A program made the position numbers and the translations under genes. A DNA stretch of 64,000 bases from positions 4,738 through 68,737 of the forward strand of contig CAZGWK010000014.1 of the NCBI GenBank assembly GCA_964529285.1, written 5' to 3'. Numbering within the stretch: the stretch's first letter is position 1; every line of letters begins with the position of its first letter. The notes under the pieces are model-generated. The model was not told where the DNA came from and made no database searches. It saw only the letters and a list, made by a program, of their open reading frames with translations. Source of the stretch: SURF-21 sp964529285. Its GTDB lineage: Bacteria > Actinomycetota > Geothermincolia > Geothermincolales > RBG-13-55-18. Shown one piece after another: positions 35,019 through 43,323 of the stretch.

Positions 35019-36158
35019 CTACCTGTACTTGAGCACGGACTTAAACATCGCCTTCGCGTTCTCCGGTTTGGAATCGATGGGCATGGTGCATCCCGAACTG
35101 AGGATGAACCCGCCGTCCGCCCCTACTTCGGTGATTAGTCTGCGGCAGTACTCGTCCACCTCCTCCGGCTCCCCGAGTTTGAGCAAGGCGGCGGGCACGT
35201 CGCCCATGATGCACATGTGGTCGCCCAGCTGGTCCTTGGCCGCGAATATGTTCGAGGTGCCGTCCAGGTTCAGGATGCACTTGCCTTTGGGCAGGTTTTT
35301 CAGATAAGGGTAGAAACCCGTCCAGTCGCTGTCGAAATGAAGCAGCGGGGTGATGCCTTTGCCCACCCAGTACTCGCACATCTCCTGCCATTCCGGCAGG
35401 GCGAATTCCTCGAACTGCTTGGGGCTGAGGAAGGATGCGCTGGTCCGCGTCCCCCCCATGAAAACGCGCTTGAGGCCGCTGAGCTTCACCATCATCATCC
35501 CCTGCAGCTGCATCGTCTTCATGAGGGCACGGCTGGCCTCTTTGACTTCCTCGGGGTGGCGGAAGAGGTCCAGGATGAAATCGTTGAAGGAGCGCAGGAA
35601 GAGAGAGATGTATTCCATGGGGGTGAAAACGATATTGTAAGCGACCATGGATTCGACCCCCTTGCTCTGCCACCGCCGCATGGAGCGCCTGGCCTTCATG
35701 ATGTCCGCGCTCACGCCCGCGAAGGTCTTGAGCATCCCTAACGGGTTTCCCAGCTGGGGATTGGATAACTTCATCTTGTCCATGATCCAGCGCAGAGGGC
35801 CGCGCTGCTTTATCTGCTCGTATTCCTCCCACTCCATGACCGTCTTCTCCACGAACTGGAACTGGCCGTCTGCGGGTTCCCCGCCCACCCCCGGCATGAT
35901 GGGAGGTGTGGGGAAGATCACCTGCATTATCCTGCCGAGTCCGGCATAGGAGAGGTTCTGCCCGTCGATGGGACCCAGGTCGCGCAGGGTCTTCTCCAGC
36001 GCCGCGTCCGCCTTCTGGATGTCGAAGAACATGTCGTGCTGGGTGATTCCGCCGTAACGGCCGGCGAAGAAATCGATGATGGGCACCACGGGCACGCGGT
36101 CCGGCTTGCCCAGCCTGACGGCGGTGTCGATGCGTTCGCGAGCGGTCATGTCGGCCAC
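35019..36158 (-). CDS. Uroporphyrinogen decarboxylase-like methyltransferase family protein
   Basis: The 379-residue protein is a URO-D superfamily TIM barrel ('VPVVPIIDFFAGRYGGITQHDMFFD', 'GKCILNLDGTSNIFAAKDQLGDHMCIMGDVPAALL', 'GGFILSSGCTMP'). In cobamide-dependent methyltransferases of this superfamily (MtaA, CmuA) zinc is held by HxC and a later Cys; here the first motif is 'LLHFDSDWT' (HxD) while the later Cys is kept. So it may have a different metal site or be a demethylase-like enzyme. It is 34 bp upstream of oxidoreductase 2 and probably co-transcribed. Confidence 0.8.
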   Translation of the reverse strand: MADMTARERIDTAVRLGKPDRVPVVPIIDFFAGRYGGITQHDMFFDIQKADAALEKTLRDLGPIDGQNLSYAGLGRIMQVIFPTPPIMPGVGGEPADGQFQFVEKTVMEWEEYEQIKQRGPLRWIMDKMKLSNPQLGNPLGMLKTFAGVSADIMKARRSMRRWQSKGVESMVAYNIVFTPMEYISLFLRSFNDFILDLFRHPEEVKEASRALMKTMQLQGMMMVKLSGLKRVFMGGTRTSASFLSPKQFEEFALPEWQEMCEYWVGKGITPLLHFDSDWTGFYPYLKNLPKGKCILNLDGTSNIFAAKDQLGDHMCIMGDVPAALLKLGEPEEVDEYCRRLITEVGADGGFILSSGCTMPIDSKPENAKAMFKSVLKYR

Positions 36159-36203
36159 GGTTCACCTCCTTGCCCTCCCGGGCGTCTTCGCTCTTCCACC
36201 CCC

Positions 36204-37742
36204 TCAGTCCTGGAGCGCTTCTCGCACCTGGCGGCGCAGCACCTTGCCCAGGGCCGAAGTGGGGATGCTCTCCATGAACACAACCATTTTCGGGCACTTG
36301 TAACCGGCGATCTTCTCCCGGCACAAGGCGATCAGTTCCTCCTCTGTGGCCTCGGCATCCTGCCTCAAAGAGACGACGGCGGTCACCTCCTCGCCCCACT
36401 TCTCGCTCTTGAGGCCCACCACCGCAGCCGTCAGCACCGCGGGGTGCTCGTAGAGCACCTGCTCCACCTCGAAGGGATAGACGTTCTCGCCCCCGGTGAT
36501 GATCATATCGTTCTTGCGGTCCACGATGTAGATGAACCCGTACTCGTCCACCGTGGCCAGGTCGCCGGTGTGCAGCCAGCCGCCGCGCAGTGTCCGCGCG
36601 GTCAGTTCGGGGTCCTTCCAGTATCCGCGCATGACGTTCTTGCCGCGGATTACGATCTCCCCGATATCGCCCACTGGCACCTCATTATCCTCTTCGTCCA
36701 CCACCCTCACCTCGGTGACCAGGGTCTCGCGCCCGCAGGAGTTGATGCGCCGCACCACTTCCGGCGGCCCCTCCAGCCGGCACTGGTCCTCTTCCAGCAG
36801 TATGGTGCCCAGGGGCGCGGCCTCGGTGAGGCCGTATCCCTGCTGGAAGATGGGGCCGAACCTGGCGATGCAGCGCCTGAGCACCTCCTCCGGCATGGGG
36901 GCGCCTGCGTAGGAGAAATACCTGATGCTGGAGAGGTCGTATTTACCCGCGTCGGGGAAATCCAGGAGCCAGGAGAAGAGCACCGGCACCATGTTGATGT
37001 GGGTGACCTTCTCCCTCTCCGCCGTGGCCAGGATCTCGCTGAAGTCGAAGCGCCGGGCGATGACCGCCCTGCATCCTGCGAGGTGGTGGATGAGTATGGG
37101 CCACCAGGCGGTATGGAAGATGGGCAACACCTGCAGGGTGGTGTAGTGAGGCTCGAACGCCAGAGCCAGCCCCATACCGATGCCCGTGGTCAGGTAATTG
37201 CGGTTGGTGATCATCACCCCCTTGGGCAGGCCGGTGGTGCCGCCGGTGTACTGCAGGTGGCAGAGGTCGTCCTCAGAGACTTCCGCTTCGGGCTCGGCGT
37301 CTGACGCCCCCGCGAGCATATCCTCGTAGTCCATCCAGCCCTCCGCCTCCGCGTCGAAGACGATGTGATTGCGGACATTCTCAAGTTGGGAAAGGATCTG
37401 TTTCGCCATCTCGAGGGTGTTGTGGTCCACGACGAGCACCTCGGCGTCGGAGTGGTTGATGATGTAAACAAGCTCCTCAGGCGCCAGCCGGAAGTTCAGG
37501 GGGACGGCCACGGCCCCCAGCTTGGAGGTGGCGTAATATATCTCCACCAGGCGGTGGCAGTTGAGGGCCAGGGTGGCCACCTTGGTGCCCTTCTTCGCGC
37601 CAAGATCCCTGAGGGCGTTGGCAAGGCGGTTCACCCTCTCGTTGAGCTGCTTCCAGGTCAGCCTGACGTCGTCGCAGACCACGCACTCCTTGTCCGGGTC
37701 GAGGCGGGCATGTTTTCTGGGGATATCGCCCAAGGTAAGCAT
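36204..37742 (-). CDS. AMP-forming acyl-CoA ligase 2
   Basis: This 512-residue adenylate-forming ligase has 'YTGGTTGLPKGVMITNRNY', 'GYGLTEAAPLGTILL', 'GGWLHTGDLATVDEYGFIYIVDRK' and C-terminal 'IPTSALGKVLRRQVRE' with the catalytic Lys. The ATG at 37742 follows AAGGAGAGAAG; the longer open frame to 37910 overlaps the reductase 2 gene and is rejected. It is a paralogue of ligase 1 and lies directly behind reductase 2, repeating the reductase-ligase pairing seen at 24.9 kb. Confidence 0.9.
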   Translation of the reverse strand: MLTLGDIPRKHARLDPDKECVVCDDVRLTWKQLNERVNRLANALRDLGAKKGTKVATLALNCHRLVEIYYATSKLGAVAVPLNFRLAPEELVYIINHSDAEVLVVDHNTLEMAKQILSQLENVRNHIVFDAEAEGWMDYEDMLAGASDAEPEAEVSEDDLCHLQYTGGTTGLPKGVMITNRNYLTTGIGMGLALAFEPHYTTLQVLPIFHTAWWPILIHHLAGCRAVIARRFDFSEILATAEREKVTHINMVPVLFSWLLDFPDAGKYDLSSIRYFSYAGAPMPEEVLRRCIARFGPIFQQGYGLTEAAPLGTILLEEDQCRLEGPPEVVRRINSCGRETLVTEVRVVDEEDNEVPVGDIGEIVIRGKNVMRGYWKDPELTARTLRGGWLHTGDLATVDEYGFIYIVDRKNDMIITGGENVYPFEVEQVLYEHPAVLTAAVVGLKSEKWGEEVTAVVSLRQDAEATEEELIALCREKIAGYKCPKMVVFMESIPTSALGKVLRRQVREALQD

Positions 37743-37774
37743 CTCTTCTCTCCTTCCCTCCGTATGATACCTGT

Positions 37775-39160
37775 CTATATCAACGGCAGACCTTCCGCCT
37801 TGGCCATGAACTTCTCCACCTTGCCTTTGACCGCCGGGGCGTTCACGCGCCATAACTCGGGTATGTAGCGCTCGAAGCCAGCGGTGGGATTGACGCTGCA
37901 GCGCAGCCACTTATGCTCGAAGAGGTTCATCAGGCAGGTGTTGCAGCGTGTGCACTTCACGATGTCCTGCACCCGTCCCGCCTTCACTTTGGCTGGCCAG
38001 AACGGGTCGGCGATGGCCTGGCGCCCCAGCATCACAAGGTCGGTAACACCGTCCTTAAGCGCCTTCGCGGCTGCACGCGGGGTCTTGAAGGTGGGCGTCA
38101 TCACCGGCAGGCCGGAGGCCTCCTTGAATCCGGGAGCGTACTTGAGCATCTCCCCCTCGCCGTCCGGCTCGAAGGCCGCCGGGTTCTCGTAGCATCCCTG
38201 GGAGATACTCACGTAGGTGAGGCCCTCCCGCGCGGCCATGGCCACGAACTGCTTCATCTCCTCGTTACCGGCGCCATCGGGCATGAGCTCGTCGCCGGAG
38301 AAGCGCGCTCCCAGCACGCGGTCGGGCCCGATGCGCGCCCGTATCTTGCGGATTATATTGAGAAGGAAACGGGCGCGGTTCTCCACGCTGCCGCCGTATG
38401 CGTCGGTCCTCTTGTTGGAGCGGCCCGAGAGGAACTCGTGGATGAGGTAACCGTGGGGGCTGTGCAACTCCACGCCGTCGAAGCCGTAGCGAAGAGCTTC
38501 CGCGCTAATCTCCGCCATCTTCTCCTCCATGAATACGATCTCGTCTATAGACAGCTCGCGCGGCACCTCGCCCTTCCACACCTTGAGCAGGGAAGGGTCC
38601 TCGTTTATAAGCACCTGCTCCAGCACCTTCTCCAGCTCCGCGTATTGCTCGTCATCCATGGCGCGTATGGTATCCAGCCCTCCCAGGTCCTTGACCAGCT
38701 TGGGCGCCAGGCGCTTCAGTTGTTTCTCCCAACCCTTGTTAAGGTTGCGCAGGTCGATGCGCATGGGTATGGGGGACGGCGCTCCGGCGGCCAGGTGGGG
38801 AGCGGCCGCGGAAGCATGGCCCTGGCGGCCGAATCCCGGTGAGAGCTGTATGAAGACCTTGGCCCCGAAGGCGTGTATGTTGTCGGCCATCTCGCCCAGC
38901 CTGCGCCCGTACCTCTCGTCGCTGAAGAGATGGGTGTTGAGGTGGTCCGACCCCCGCCAGGTGTAAGGGTTGACCACGGTGGCGTCGGTGACGATAAGCC
39001 CGAAGCCCCCCTTGGCGCGGGCGGCGTACCAGGCCAGCCATTGTTCGGAGTTGTAGCCGTCCGCGTCGCAATAGACCATGTTCATGGGGGCCATGACCAC
39101 GCGGTTCTTCAGCTTCACGTCCCCGATCTTGAACGGCTCGAAAAGTATGTCGTAATCCAT
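37775..39160 (-). CDS. Short Fe-S NADH:flavin oxidoreductase (OYE family) 2
   Basis: A 461-residue FMN TIM barrel with 'LKNRVVMAPMNMVYC', 'FDGVELHSPHGYLIHEFLSGRSNKRTDAYGGSVENR' region and the cluster 'CTRCNTCLMNLF…CSVNP'. As in copies 1 and 3 the FAD/NADH module is absent. It keeps the same long insertion between strands 3 and 4 (residues 130-190) as copy 1. Probably reduces a C=C bond in a CoA-bound intermediate. Downstream ligase 2 begins 32 bases after the stop. Confidence 0.85.
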   Translation of the reverse strand: MDYDILFEPFKIGDVKLKNRVVMAPMNMVYCDADGYNSEQWLAWYAARAKGGFGLIVTDATVVNPYTWRGSDHLNTHLFSDERYGRRLGEMADNIHAFGAKVFIQLSPGFGRQGHASAAAPHLAAGAPSPIPMRIDLRNLNKGWEKQLKRLAPKLVKDLGGLDTIRAMDDEQYAELEKVLEQVLINEDPSLLKVWKGEVPRELSIDEIVFMEEKMAEISAEALRYGFDGVELHSPHGYLIHEFLSGRSNKRTDAYGGSVENRARFLLNIIRKIRARIGPDRVLGARFSGDELMPDGAGNEEMKQFVAMAAREGLTYVSISQGCYENPAAFEPDGEGEMLKYAPGFKEASGLPVMTPTFKTPRAAAKALKDGVTDLVMLGRQAIADPFWPAKVKAGRVQDIVKCTRCNTCLMNLFEHKWLRCSVNPTAGFERYIPELWRVNAPAVKGKVEKFMAKAEGLPLI

Positions 39161-39332
39161 CTTTCCCCCTTGTACGTTACTGCGGGTGAGTCTCTACCCG
39201 CTACCTTCACCTGTACCGGCCTGTCCCGACGACCGTCCGCACCGGAGAGATCTTCATGGAGCTCCCCACCCTCCGAACATCGCCGCTGCACCTCTTCCAC
39301 ATATCTTCAGACTTCAGAGATCAGACTTCAGA

Positions 39333-40496
39333 CTAGAAAGACTTGGGTAGTCCGTAGCACTGCGCGATGAAATTCTTGCTCATCTCGTTGGACAGGGGGC
39401 TGAAGACCATCTGCTGCGAGTCGCGCCAGTAGCGCTGGATGTCCGCCTCCATGGTCACCCCGTAGCCGCCGAATATCTCCATGCCCACGGTGGCCGCGTC
39501 GAGGGCCATCTGGGAGGCGTAGAGGCCGGCCATGGTCGCCTCGATGTGGTAAGGCCTGCCGGTATCGGCCAGCCAGGCACATTTGTATACCAGGTTGCGT
39601 GCGTTCTCGATGCCTACCGCCATGTCCGCCAGGTAATGCTGGATGATCATGAACTGCCCGATGGGTTTGCCGAACGCCTCGCGCTGCTTGGCGTAGGCGA
39701 GACAGTCCTCGAAGATCTTTTCCGCCAGCCCCACCGATATCATGGCCACGCCGATACGCTCGGGGTTGAGGGTGGAGAGCACGTCGTACCAGCCGTTGTT
39801 GAGCTGACCGAGCAGGTTGGTCTTGGGCACCCGCACGTTGTCGTAGAAGACCTCGCAGGAGCCGCAGCAGTGCGTGCTAACCTTGGGGATGGTGCGGATG
39901 TCTATGCCCGGGGCGTTCGCCGCTACCATGATGATAGAGAGCGCGTGCGAGCGCTTGGGGTTGTCGCGGTCTGTTATGGCCACCGTGGTCAGGTAGTCCG
40001 CCACGTGCGCCCCGGTGATGTAGATCTTCTGCCCGCTGATGACGAAGTCGTCCCCGTCGGAGTCGGCGTAGGTGGATATCGCCCCCAGGATGTCGGTGCC
40101 CCCCGCGGGCTCGGTCAGCGCGAGGGAGAACCTGAGCTTGCCCTCGGCGATGCGGGGAAGGAACTCCCGCTTCTGTTCCTCGCTTCCCAGCTCCACTATG
40201 GGCCTGGTGCCGAAGCCGATGGTCGCCCCGACGCCGAGGGCGACCGCCGTCGAAGCCTTGGATATCTCCTCGAAGCCGACCATGGCGGTGACCATGTCGG
40301 CGCCGTCGCCGCCGTACTCCTCGGGGACCGACGCGGCGAAGAGCCCCATGGCTGCGGCCTTGTCCCACACCTCCTGGGGCATGAAGTCCAGTGTCTCCTC
40401 CCACTCGCGTATCTTCTCGCTGGTTATCTCCTTGGCGCAGAACTCGCGCACCGCGGCGCGCATGAGTTCCTGCTCTTGGGTGAACGCAAAGTCCAT
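39333..40496 (-). CDS. Acyl-CoA dehydrogenase
   Basis: A 387-residue flavoprotein with all three ACAD domains: 'FTQEQELMRAAVREFCAKEI', FAD/substrate motif 'FSLALTEPAGGTDILGA', and 'FGGYGVTMEADIQRYWRD' with a Glu at the MCAD-type catalytic position. The end 'FSPLSNEMSKNFIAQ' differs from the fatty-acid enzymes and is shared with cyclic or branched substrate groups. It introduces an alpha,beta double bond in an acyl-CoA, needing an ETF not seen in this window. It sits 6 bp behind hydratase 2. Confidence 0.92.
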   Translation of the reverse strand: MDFAFTQEQELMRAAVREFCAKEITSEKIREWEETLDFMPQEVWDKAAAMGLFAASVPEEYGGDGADMVTAMVGFEEISKASTAVALGVGATIGFGTRPIVELGSEEQKREFLPRIAEGKLRFSLALTEPAGGTDILGAISTYADSDGDDFVISGQKIYITGAHVADYLTTVAITDRDNPKRSHALSIIMVAANAPGIDIRTIPKVSTHCCGSCEVFYDNVRVPKTNLLGQLNNGWYDVLSTLNPERIGVAMISVGLAEKIFEDCLAYAKQREAFGKPIGQFMIIQHYLADMAVGIENARNLVYKCAWLADTGRPYHIEATMAGLYASQMALDAATVGMEIFGGYGVTMEADIQRYWRDSQQMVFSPLSNEMSKNFIAQCYGLPKSF

Positions 40497-40502
40497 ATGC
40501 GG

Positions 40503-41312
40503 CTATCCTCCTTGTTCCTGTTTCTTCATGGCCTCCAGGGCCTGCAGCGCCATGTTGCGCAGTGCGGTGGTGTGCTCGGAGTGGAAGAGCCAGGCGATGG
40601 CCTCGCGCTCGACGGCCATGGCCGCGTCCCAGGGCATGCCCTGGAAGGAATAGTTGAGCACCGCCTTGCCCATGCGCAGGGAGTCGGCGGGATTGGCGCA
40701 CAGCACCGCCACCATCTCGTCCACCTTGGTGTCGAACTCATCATCCGCATATACGCGCGTGAGCAACCCCATGTCGTAGAACTCGCTGGCGGTGTAGTCC
40801 TTGCGCCCGGTGAGGAGGATCTCGCGGCCGCGGAAGATGGGCAGGCACCTGGCCAGGCGCACCGTCCCGCCCCAGCCGGGCAGGATGCCCATGGTGACCT
40901 CGGTGACCCCGAACTTGGTCCTCTCGGATGCGTAGATGAGGTCGCAGGCCAGCGCCAGTTCCAGGCCTCCGGCAATACAGTGGCCCTTGACCTTGGCCAC
41001 CACCACCTTCTCGCTCTCGGTGATGGCCCGCACGATGTCCTGCCCGGTCCGACCCATCCAGTCCATCACGGAATAATGGTTGAAGGTGGGCAGGACGGAA
41101 AGGTCGCCACCGGCGCAGAAGGACTTGCCGGCCCCGGTGAGAACGACTACTTTCACACCTTGCTCGTCCCGCGCGCTGGTGAGGGCTTCCAGCAGTTCCT
41201 CCGCCAGTTCCACGTTGATGGCGTTGCGCTGCTCGGGGCGGTTCATGGAGATGGTGCACACGGCATCCTCAGGACCGCTTATCTCGTAGAGGATCGTGTT
41301 GTAGTCAGTCAT
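40503..41312 (-). CDS. Enoyl-CoA hydratase 2
   Basis: A 269-residue crotonase-family enzyme with 'KSFCAGGDLSVLP' and 'KVKGHCIAGGLELALACDLIYAS' oxyanion motifs and 'VTMGILPGWGGTVRLAR'; the position of the second catalytic Glu is Gly-Trp-Gly, so isomerase, hydratase or ring-cleaving hydrolase are all possible. The ATG follows AAGGAGG. Directly coupled to the acyl-CoA dehydrogenase. The hairpin repeat A3 separates it from the reductase 3 gene. Confidence 0.88.
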   Translation of the reverse strand: MTDYNTILYEISGPEDAVCTISMNRPEQRNAINVELAEELLEALTSARDEQGVKVVVLTGAGKSFCAGGDLSVLPTFNHYSVMDWMGRTGQDIVRAITESEKVVVAKVKGHCIAGGLELALACDLIYASERTKFGVTEVTMGILPGWGGTVRLARCLPIFRGREILLTGRKDYTASEFYDMGLLTRVYADDEFDTKVDEMVAVLCANPADSLRMGKAVLNYSFQGMPWDAAMAVEREAIAWLFHSEHTTALRNMALQALEAMKKQEQGG

Positions 41313-41338
41313 CTAGACCTCCTTCATACTTGAGCTAT

Positions 41339-41455
41339 GTACACGTGCCAGGCCTGGACAAGTCGTGCCACAATAACGGGATTCGTCAGCGAGGCCGGAC
41401 TTGTCCAGGCACTGGACACCACCGTGCCGCAGACGGCACGGTCGCTTGCGCGATG
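41339..41455 (+). repeat. Dispersed hairpin repeat, copy A3
   Basis: Starts GTACACGTGCCAGGCC. Stem 1: GGACAAGTC (41356-41364) with GACTTGTCC (41398-41406), extended by GCC/GGC and CCAG/CTGG. Hairpin 2: CCGTGCC/GGCACGG (41422-41441). A TCGC-TTGC-GCGA mini-hairpin follows. Compared with A2, stem bases differ but pair. It lies between two genes of the same strand and may attenuate or separate the transcript. Confidence 0.75.
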
Positions 41456-41482
41456 CATACTGTCGATCGTTCCTGCAGACAC

Positions 41483-42802
41483 CTAGAAGTCTTCTTTCAT
41501 CTCCGGGAGCTTGGGAGGAACGCGCATCTTGGTAACCGGCGTGGCCTTGATGGGCGGACGCCAGTACTCGGGCATGTACTTCTCCCGACCGGTGTTGGGG
41601 TTGCGTACACAGCGCACCGGCATACCGGCAGCCGTGCGCATCAGGCACTCGTTGCAGCGTATGCAGCGGGTGATGTCTTCGACCCTGCCCTCCGCCACCT
41701 TGTTGCCCCATTCCGGGTCGGTGAACATCTGGCGCCCCAGGGATACGATGTCGCACTGTCCCGTGGCGATGGCCTTCTCGGCGAGCTCCGGATCGTGTAC
41801 CGAGGGGCAGAACACCGGAACGGCCACTGCCTTCTTGAAATTGGCCGATTCCTCGAGCATGGCCCCGTCTTCGTCGGGGAAGAAATACTTGAGCGCTTCG
41901 TAAGACCCGTCGGACAGGTGGATGTAATCGGCGCCCATGGCCGCCAGGGTGCGCGCAACCTCCAGCGCCTCCTCGTGGGTTATGCCGCCCTGCAGGTGCT
42001 CGTCCGCCGACATGCGCACCCCCAGGATGTAATCGTGCCCCACCGATTCGCGCACCTTCAGGTAGACTTCCATCATGAAGCGCATGCGGTTCTCGAGGCT
42101 GCCGCCGTAGAGATCGGTCCGCCTGTTCGATATCGGCGAGAGGAACTGGTGCTCCAGGTAGCCGTGGGGCGCGTGCAGCTCGATACCGTCGAACTGGGCG
42201 GCCATCGCGAAGCGGCAGGAGTTTGCGAACTCGTCTTGCTCTGCCCGTATCTCGGCCACCGTCATCTCGTAGGGCATCTCGCCCATGGCACGCTCGATGA
42301 GCTGCGGGTGCGCTTCGAGCGCCTTTGCGAAGCCGCGGGGCATGAGCTCGGGCCTGACCATCATGGGCACTATGGAGGGGGCGGGGGGATGCTCGCCTGC
42401 ATGGGAGTGTCCCTGCCTGCCGAAGCCGATGGACATCTGCACGAAGCAGGCCGAGCCGAAGGCATGGACCGTCTCCGCAACCTCGAAGAGCCCCGGCATG
42501 TGCGAGGTGTTGTAGCAGTGCAGGTTGGTGGTGTAGGGGTAGCGCGAGGCCAGCCGCGTGCCCAGCACGCACTCGGTGATGATCAGCCCGCACCCTCCCC
42601 TGGCGCGCGCCCCGTAGTAGGCGAGTATCTGCTCGTTGACGTAGCCGCGGTTGTCCAGAGAGAAGAGGGTGTTCATGGGGGCCAGGGCGATGCGGTTGCG
42701 TATCTCTACCCCCTTGATCTCCATGGGGGAGAGCAGGTGCTTGAAGTCACCTTTTCCCGATCCCTTCTTCGCAGGCTTCTTGGCCGCTTTTTTATCTGCC
42801 AT
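41483..42802 (-). CDS. Short Fe-S NADH:flavin oxidoreductase (OYE family) 3
   Basis: 439 residues from ATG 42802 (AGGAGG nine bases upstream; the longer frame overlaps the DUF35 gene). A Lys/Ala-rich N-terminal tail (KKAAKKPAKK) precedes the barrel: 'EIRNRIALAPMNTLFSLD', 'HAPHGYLEHQFLSPISNRRTDLYGGSLENR' region, and the cluster 'CIRCNECLMRTA…RCVRNPNTG'. The FAD/NADH half is absent. More distant from copies 1 and 2. It follows the DUF35 gene and probably belongs to the thiolase-led unit. Confidence 0.85.
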   Translation of the reverse strand: MADKKAAKKPAKKGSGKGDFKHLLSPMEIKGVEIRNRIALAPMNTLFSLDNRGYVNEQILAYYGARARGGCGLIITECVLGTRLASRYPYTTNLHCYNTSHMPGLFEVAETVHAFGSACFVQMSIGFGRQGHSHAGEHPPAPSIVPMMVRPELMPRGFAKALEAHPQLIERAMGEMPYEMTVAEIRAEQDEFANSCRFAMAAQFDGIELHAPHGYLEHQFLSPISNRRTDLYGGSLENRMRFMMEVYLKVRESVGHDYILGVRMSADEHLQGGITHEEALEVARTLAAMGADYIHLSDGSYEALKYFFPDEDGAMLEESANFKKAVAVPVFCPSVHDPELAEKAIATGQCDIVSLGRQMFTDPEWGNKVAEGRVEDITRCIRCNECLMRTAAGMPVRCVRNPNTGREKYMPEYWRPPIKATPVTKMRVPPKLPEMKEDF

Positions 42803-42831
42803 CTGCTGATACCTCCTGGGATATGTGCCAC

Positions 42832-43305
42832 TTATTTCTTCACCGGGCGCCACTTGGGCAGGGTGACCTCGCCTGTGACGTCGTCGAAGACCACCTCCAG
42901 CTTCATGCCGTTCTCGATCTTCTCGAAATCGTCGCACTCCACGATGTTGGATATCATGCGCACGCCCTCCTCGAGGTCCACCATGCCCAGGACGTAGGGG
43001 AGGTCGGCCCAGAAGGGGAAGGGCACCCCGAAGTGATTTATGGCGTAGGCGAAGAGGGTGCCCTTGCCGGAGGCCTCGATCCATTCGTGCTCGTCGGCGT
43101 GGCAGGCGGTGCAGTAGAGATAAGGGGGGTGGTCGATGTTGCCGCACTTAGAGCACTTCCTGAGCACGAGGCGGTGCTCCCGGGCAGCGTCCCAGAATGG
43201 CTGGGACCACTTGGTGGGTAGCGGAAGGGGCTTCTCGAGGTCCTCGTCCGTGAGGTTCATCATCGCCTTGATGGTCTCGATGTCGATGTGCTGTTTCTCG
43301 GCCAT
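42832..43305 (-). CDS. DUF35 Zn-ribbon/OB-fold protein
   Basis: A 157-residue acyl-CoA-associated OB-fold protein: an N-terminal helix, a rubredoxin-like Zn ribbon 'CSKCGNIDHPPYLYCTAC', and an OB fold ('GKGTLFAYAINHFG', 'VLGMVDLEEGVRMISNIVE'). DUF35 proteins bind CoA esters and pair with thiolase-like enzymes, for example ChsH2-type domains with the Ltp2 aldolase in sterol side-chain breakdown. The adjacent thiolase-like gene fits this pairing. Confidence 0.88.
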   Translation of the reverse strand: MAEKQHIDIETIKAMMNLTDEDLEKPLPLPTKWSQPFWDAAREHRLVLRKCSKCGNIDHPPYLYCTACHADEHEWIEASGKGTLFAYAINHFGVPFPFWADLPYVLGMVDLEEGVRMISNIVECDDFEKIENGMKLEVVFDDVTGEVTLPKWRPVKK

Positions 43306-43323
43306 TGCTTTCCTCCTATCCCT

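Noticed and set aside
42803..43147. N-terminal extension of reductase 3.
   Set aside because: It would overlap the DUF35 gene by more than 300 bases, and the ATG at 42802 has a strong AGGAGG site.
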